Shown here: one piece after another, positions 5,187 through 6,921 of the stretch
Position numbering within the stretch: the stretch's first letter is position 1
How the letters are laid out: every line of letters begins with the position of its first letter
Notes under the pieces: generated by a model
The model's input: only the letters and a program-made list of their open reading frames with translations
Database searches by the model: none
Told to the model about the DNA's origin: nothing
Assembly: GCA_937892665.1 (NCBI GenBank)
Contig: CALBJF010000085.1
Coordinates: 1 to 6,921 of the forward strand
DNA from: an uncultured euryarchaeote
GTDB lineage: Archaea; Thermoplasmatota; Poseidoniia; Poseidoniales; Poseidoniaceae
Length of the DNA stretch: 6,921 nt
Direction: 5' to 3'
Program-made: the position numbers and the translations under genes

Positions 5187-6440
5187 CTAGAATCCCCTCA
5201 CTTGCATAATAGCTTGAGACAAATCCATGTCTGGCATCCAATCAATAACCTGTGCCCCTGAACCTGCAAGAGTTGTCAAACGGTTTTGACGCTCAAGTTT
5301 GAGAACTTCATAGGACATACGAGGAATACGAGAAACAAGGCGCTCGAAATCAATACTCGATGGCGACAATACAGTCACTTCGTGACCTCGTCCGACAAGG
5401 TCTCGAACTGCAGCAGGGACTGTTCCGTCACCTTCGCATGACGAGATAACGAAGACTGGGCTGCCTCGACTGAATCTGCCACTCAGTGAATTGGTGACCG
5501 CTTGCAATGGCATACTTCCTTCTGGTTTTACTCCTGCAAGGGAACTGAGGATTTTGAAATACTGCTTATCTCCGGTATCAGGAGGAAGATAGGACAAACC
5601 ATCGCCATAGATGCTTAATGCAACGCTATCACGTCGCTTAAGGAAGAATGCTGCAAGACTGGCTGCACTTACTGTTCCCATTTCAAGTGGATTCTTTAAT
5701 ACAGTTCCAATTCGTGAAACATCTCTCGAGTCGAGAAGAATATAGAGATCAGTAACTGCATCTCGACACTTTTCATTAACCATTAAATCTCCAGTCCGAG
5801 CGAATGCTTTCCAATTGATGTTTTTGAATGGATCTCCTGGAACGTATTCTCTCAATGAATAGAATTCAGAACCTTGCCCAGGCGTTCTCAGAGTTGTTGC
5901 TCCAGTATACATCTTTGGGGTACGTGAACGGAGGAATGCTTCCTCTACTTCCTTGATTTGAGGGAAGATGACAAGGTCTGAATGGTGATCCACATACATG
6001 TCTTCTACGCCCAAATTGAAGGTGTTTCGAACACGCAGTGAGACGGGTCCAATCGAGTAATGACCTCGGAGTGGACATCGCAGGACGTAACGGATTCGTG
6101 CACTTTCACCTGGTTTGAGGTTGAGGCGCATCTGGTTTAGTCCGCTTCGAAGTTTCATTTCGTGAGGAATGTTATCATAGACATCGAGTAATTGAGTGCG
6201 TCTATTACTACGGTTGGTAACTAGGAGCTCGACATACAAATCATCGCCTTTGTACAAGTTATCTGCTGAAAGTGTACGTTGTACTTCGATATCACCATGA
6301 CCAGATACCCACGAATTCACAACGATGAATGTTATGAGAGCAAGACCAAGAATCATCATTTGATTATTGGTGATCATCATCCCAATGAGGATGAGGGCAA
6401 TACCACCGGTGAAGGTGAATGCTGCTTTACGAGTCCACAT
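5187..6440 (-). CDS. DUF58 domain protein with N-terminal membrane hairpin and VWA-like fold
   Basis: The protein has 417 aa from ATG at 6440; an in-frame GTG at 6449 would add three residues, and the numbering here uses that longer form. Two hydrophobic segments at about 9-27 and 31-47 form a membrane hairpin. A beta-rich domain follows at about 50-165 (ELLVTNRS, LKPGESARIRYVL, RCPLRGHYSIGPV). The DUF58 signature is clear at 202-220: YVPGDPFKNINWKAFARTG. A VWA-like region runs from 232. Its metal-site position reads LLDSRDVS rather than DxSxS, so the MIDAS looks degenerate. DUF58 proteins typically work with MoxR AAA+ ATPases in membrane-associated chaperone or envelope functions; the partner gene is presumably further right. 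I prefer ATG 6440 because GGTGA (6450-6446) lies 5 nt upstream. The GTG alternative overlaps the upstream TGA as GTGA. Confidence 0.93.
   Translation of the reverse strand: MWTRKAAFTFTGGIALILIGMMITNNQMMILGLALITFIVVNSWVSGHGDIEVQRTLSADNLYKGDDLYVELLVTNRSNRRTQLLDVYDNIPHEMKLRSGLNQMRLNLKPGESARIRYVLRCPLRGHYSIGPVSLRVRNTFNLGVEDMYVDHHSDLVIFPQIKEVEEAFLRSRTPKMYTGATTLRTPGQGSEFYSLREYVPGDPFKNINWKAFARTGDLMVNEKCRDAVTDLYILLDSRDVSRIGTVLKNPLEMGTVSAASLAAFFLKRRDSVALSIYGDGLSYLPPDTGDKQYFKILSSLAGVKPEGSMPLQAVTNSLSGRFSRGSPVFVISSCEGDGTVPAAVRDLVGRGHEVTVLSPSSIDFERLVSRIPRMSYEVLKLERQNRLTTLAGSGAQVIDWMPDMDLSQAIMQVRGF
5194..5199 (-). promoter_or_regulatory. GAGGGG ribosome binding site of the polytopic membrane gene
   Basis: On the minus strand GAGGGG lies 7 nt before the ATG at 5186, inside the last codons of the DUF58 gene. 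It supports that start and tight translational coupling across the abutting TAG-ATG junction. Confidence 0.55.
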
Positions 6441-6445
6441 AGTGC

Positions 6446-6450
6446 TCACC
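6446..6450 (-). promoter_or_regulatory. GGTGA ribosome binding site favouring ATG 6440 for DUF58
   Basis: Minus-strand GGTGA ends 5 nt before ATG 6440, the same motif and nearly the same spacing as for the plus-operon genes at 600 and 3747. The GTG alternative start at 6449 lies within this motif, which makes it less likely as the initiator, although GGGGGC further upstream (6460-6455) could serve it. Confidence 0.5.
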
Positions 6451-6921
6451 TACGCCCCCAAGCTTTGATTCGCTTTACAAGGGCAACGGATTGTTCAAGA
6501 GAGTATTTACCCGGCTCTATCGCAAATTTAGCGAGAACTGGATCTTCGATTAAACCCACCAATTCCTTGGCGGACATAGCGTGGAATTCGTCTCTCGTCA
6601 ACCCATTTTGATTACGAACCTTAGAGAGGAATACCTGCCGTATTTTCTCAGTTTTCGCATAATAGGTGTATCTGTTTGCATCTCCAAATCCGTAGTAAAT
6701 AATGCTGAAAATATGTCGCCATGGTTCAGGGTCTCGCTTCTTGAGAAGTACACCTTCAAAGGTGATGAAGAGAACAACAAACAGAGCGAGCATTGCAAGC
6801 CCTTCACCAGTGAAATAGACCAAAAGGAAGTACACTGTGTTGTAGGAATCCGCTAAGAGAGCATTTTGAGGGTGACGGCTTTCATCGAAGATAACCATTG
6901 CATTCTCAGCAGGTTGTCCTG
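6446..6921 (-). CDS. DUF4350-like membrane protein, C-terminal part (5' end outside window)
   Basis: The reading frame stays open to the right edge: before the internal methionine at 6898 it continues as GQPAENA, so the true start is outside. The visible part of about 158 aa holds AMVIFDESRHPQN, resembling the DE-x-HH/HP motif of DUF4350 proteins. One or possibly two membrane segments follow, spanning about residues 22-52 after that methionine (LAMLALFVVLFITFEGVLL). A cytoplasmic tail ends KRIKAWGRR. The last 55 residues (LTRDEFHAMSAKELV onward) recall the C-terminal helices of DUF4129 proteins, but weakly. DUF4350 proteins accompany DUF58 and MoxR genes in many archaea and actinobacteria, matching this context. 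The stop at 6446 lies 5 nt before ATG 6440, or overlaps the alternative GTG as GTGA, so the two are co-translated. The family assignment is moderate because the N-terminal domain is missing. Confidence 0.75.
   Translation of the reverse strand, partial: GQPAENAMVIFDESRHPQNALLADSYNTVYFLLVYFTGEGLAMLALFVVLFITFEGVLLKKRDPEPWRHIFSIIYYGFGDANRYTYYAKTEKIRQVFLSKVRNQNGLTRDEFHAMSAKELVGLIEDPVLAKFAIEPGKYSLEQSVALVKRIKAWGRR

Noticed and set aside
6446..6898. A complete 150-aa gene starting at the methionine at 6898
   Set aside because: The frame stays open to the window edge and the residues before that methionine continue sensibly, so this methionine is internal to a longer protein.

Overview
The window looks like a compact prokaryotic, probably archaeal, chromosome segment. 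My best guess is a marine Euryarchaeota lineage such as Marine Group II/Poseidoniales. The reasons are near-zero intergenic spacing, repeated GGTGA-type ribosome binding sites 4-5 nt before ATG, arginine codons rich in CGA/CGT, and a DUF58 gene in the company typical of archaeal MoxR/DUF58 clusters. No rRNA, tRNA or other taxonomic marker is present, so this placement is an inference.

Layout. Positions 1-258 are an AT-rich regulatory region with no credible gene. It carries AATTGAA/TTCAATT repeats about 20 bp apart, a perfect 14-bp palindrome, two inverted repeats, and at its extreme left a reverse-strand AGGAGG that suggests a divergent gene starting just outside the window. Positions 259-3983 form a plus-strand operon of three tightly packed genes: a stand-alone small protein with a Roadblock/LC7-like pattern (113 aa), a large coiled-coil protein (1045 aa) with a second Roadblock-like domain near its N terminus, and a small two-helix membrane protein (78 aa). 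Positions 3984-6921 hold a minus-strand operon, transcribed right to left: the C-terminal part of a DUF4350-like membrane protein cut by the window edge, a DUF58 protein, and a 400-aa protein with about eight membrane segments. The two operons converge with no base between their stop codons.

How the genes may work together. The right-hand operon matches the well-known MoxR/DUF58/DUF4350(-DUF4129) gene neighbourhood, thought to act in membrane-associated chaperone or envelope functions. The MoxR ATPase would be expected further right, outside the window.

The left-hand operon is the more novel part. A free Roadblock-like subunit is translationally coupled to a coiled-coil protein whose N-terminal half reads as [PatA/DUF4388-DUF2226-like]-[Roadblock]-[PatA/DUF4388-DUF2226-like], and a tiny membrane protein follows. 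Roadblock proteins form dimers that regulate or scaffold Ras/MglA-type GTPases. I infer a GTPase-responsive, membrane-tethered scaffold, for example for polarity, motility or surface-structure placement. These domain calls come from reading patterns by eye and have not been tested by profile search.
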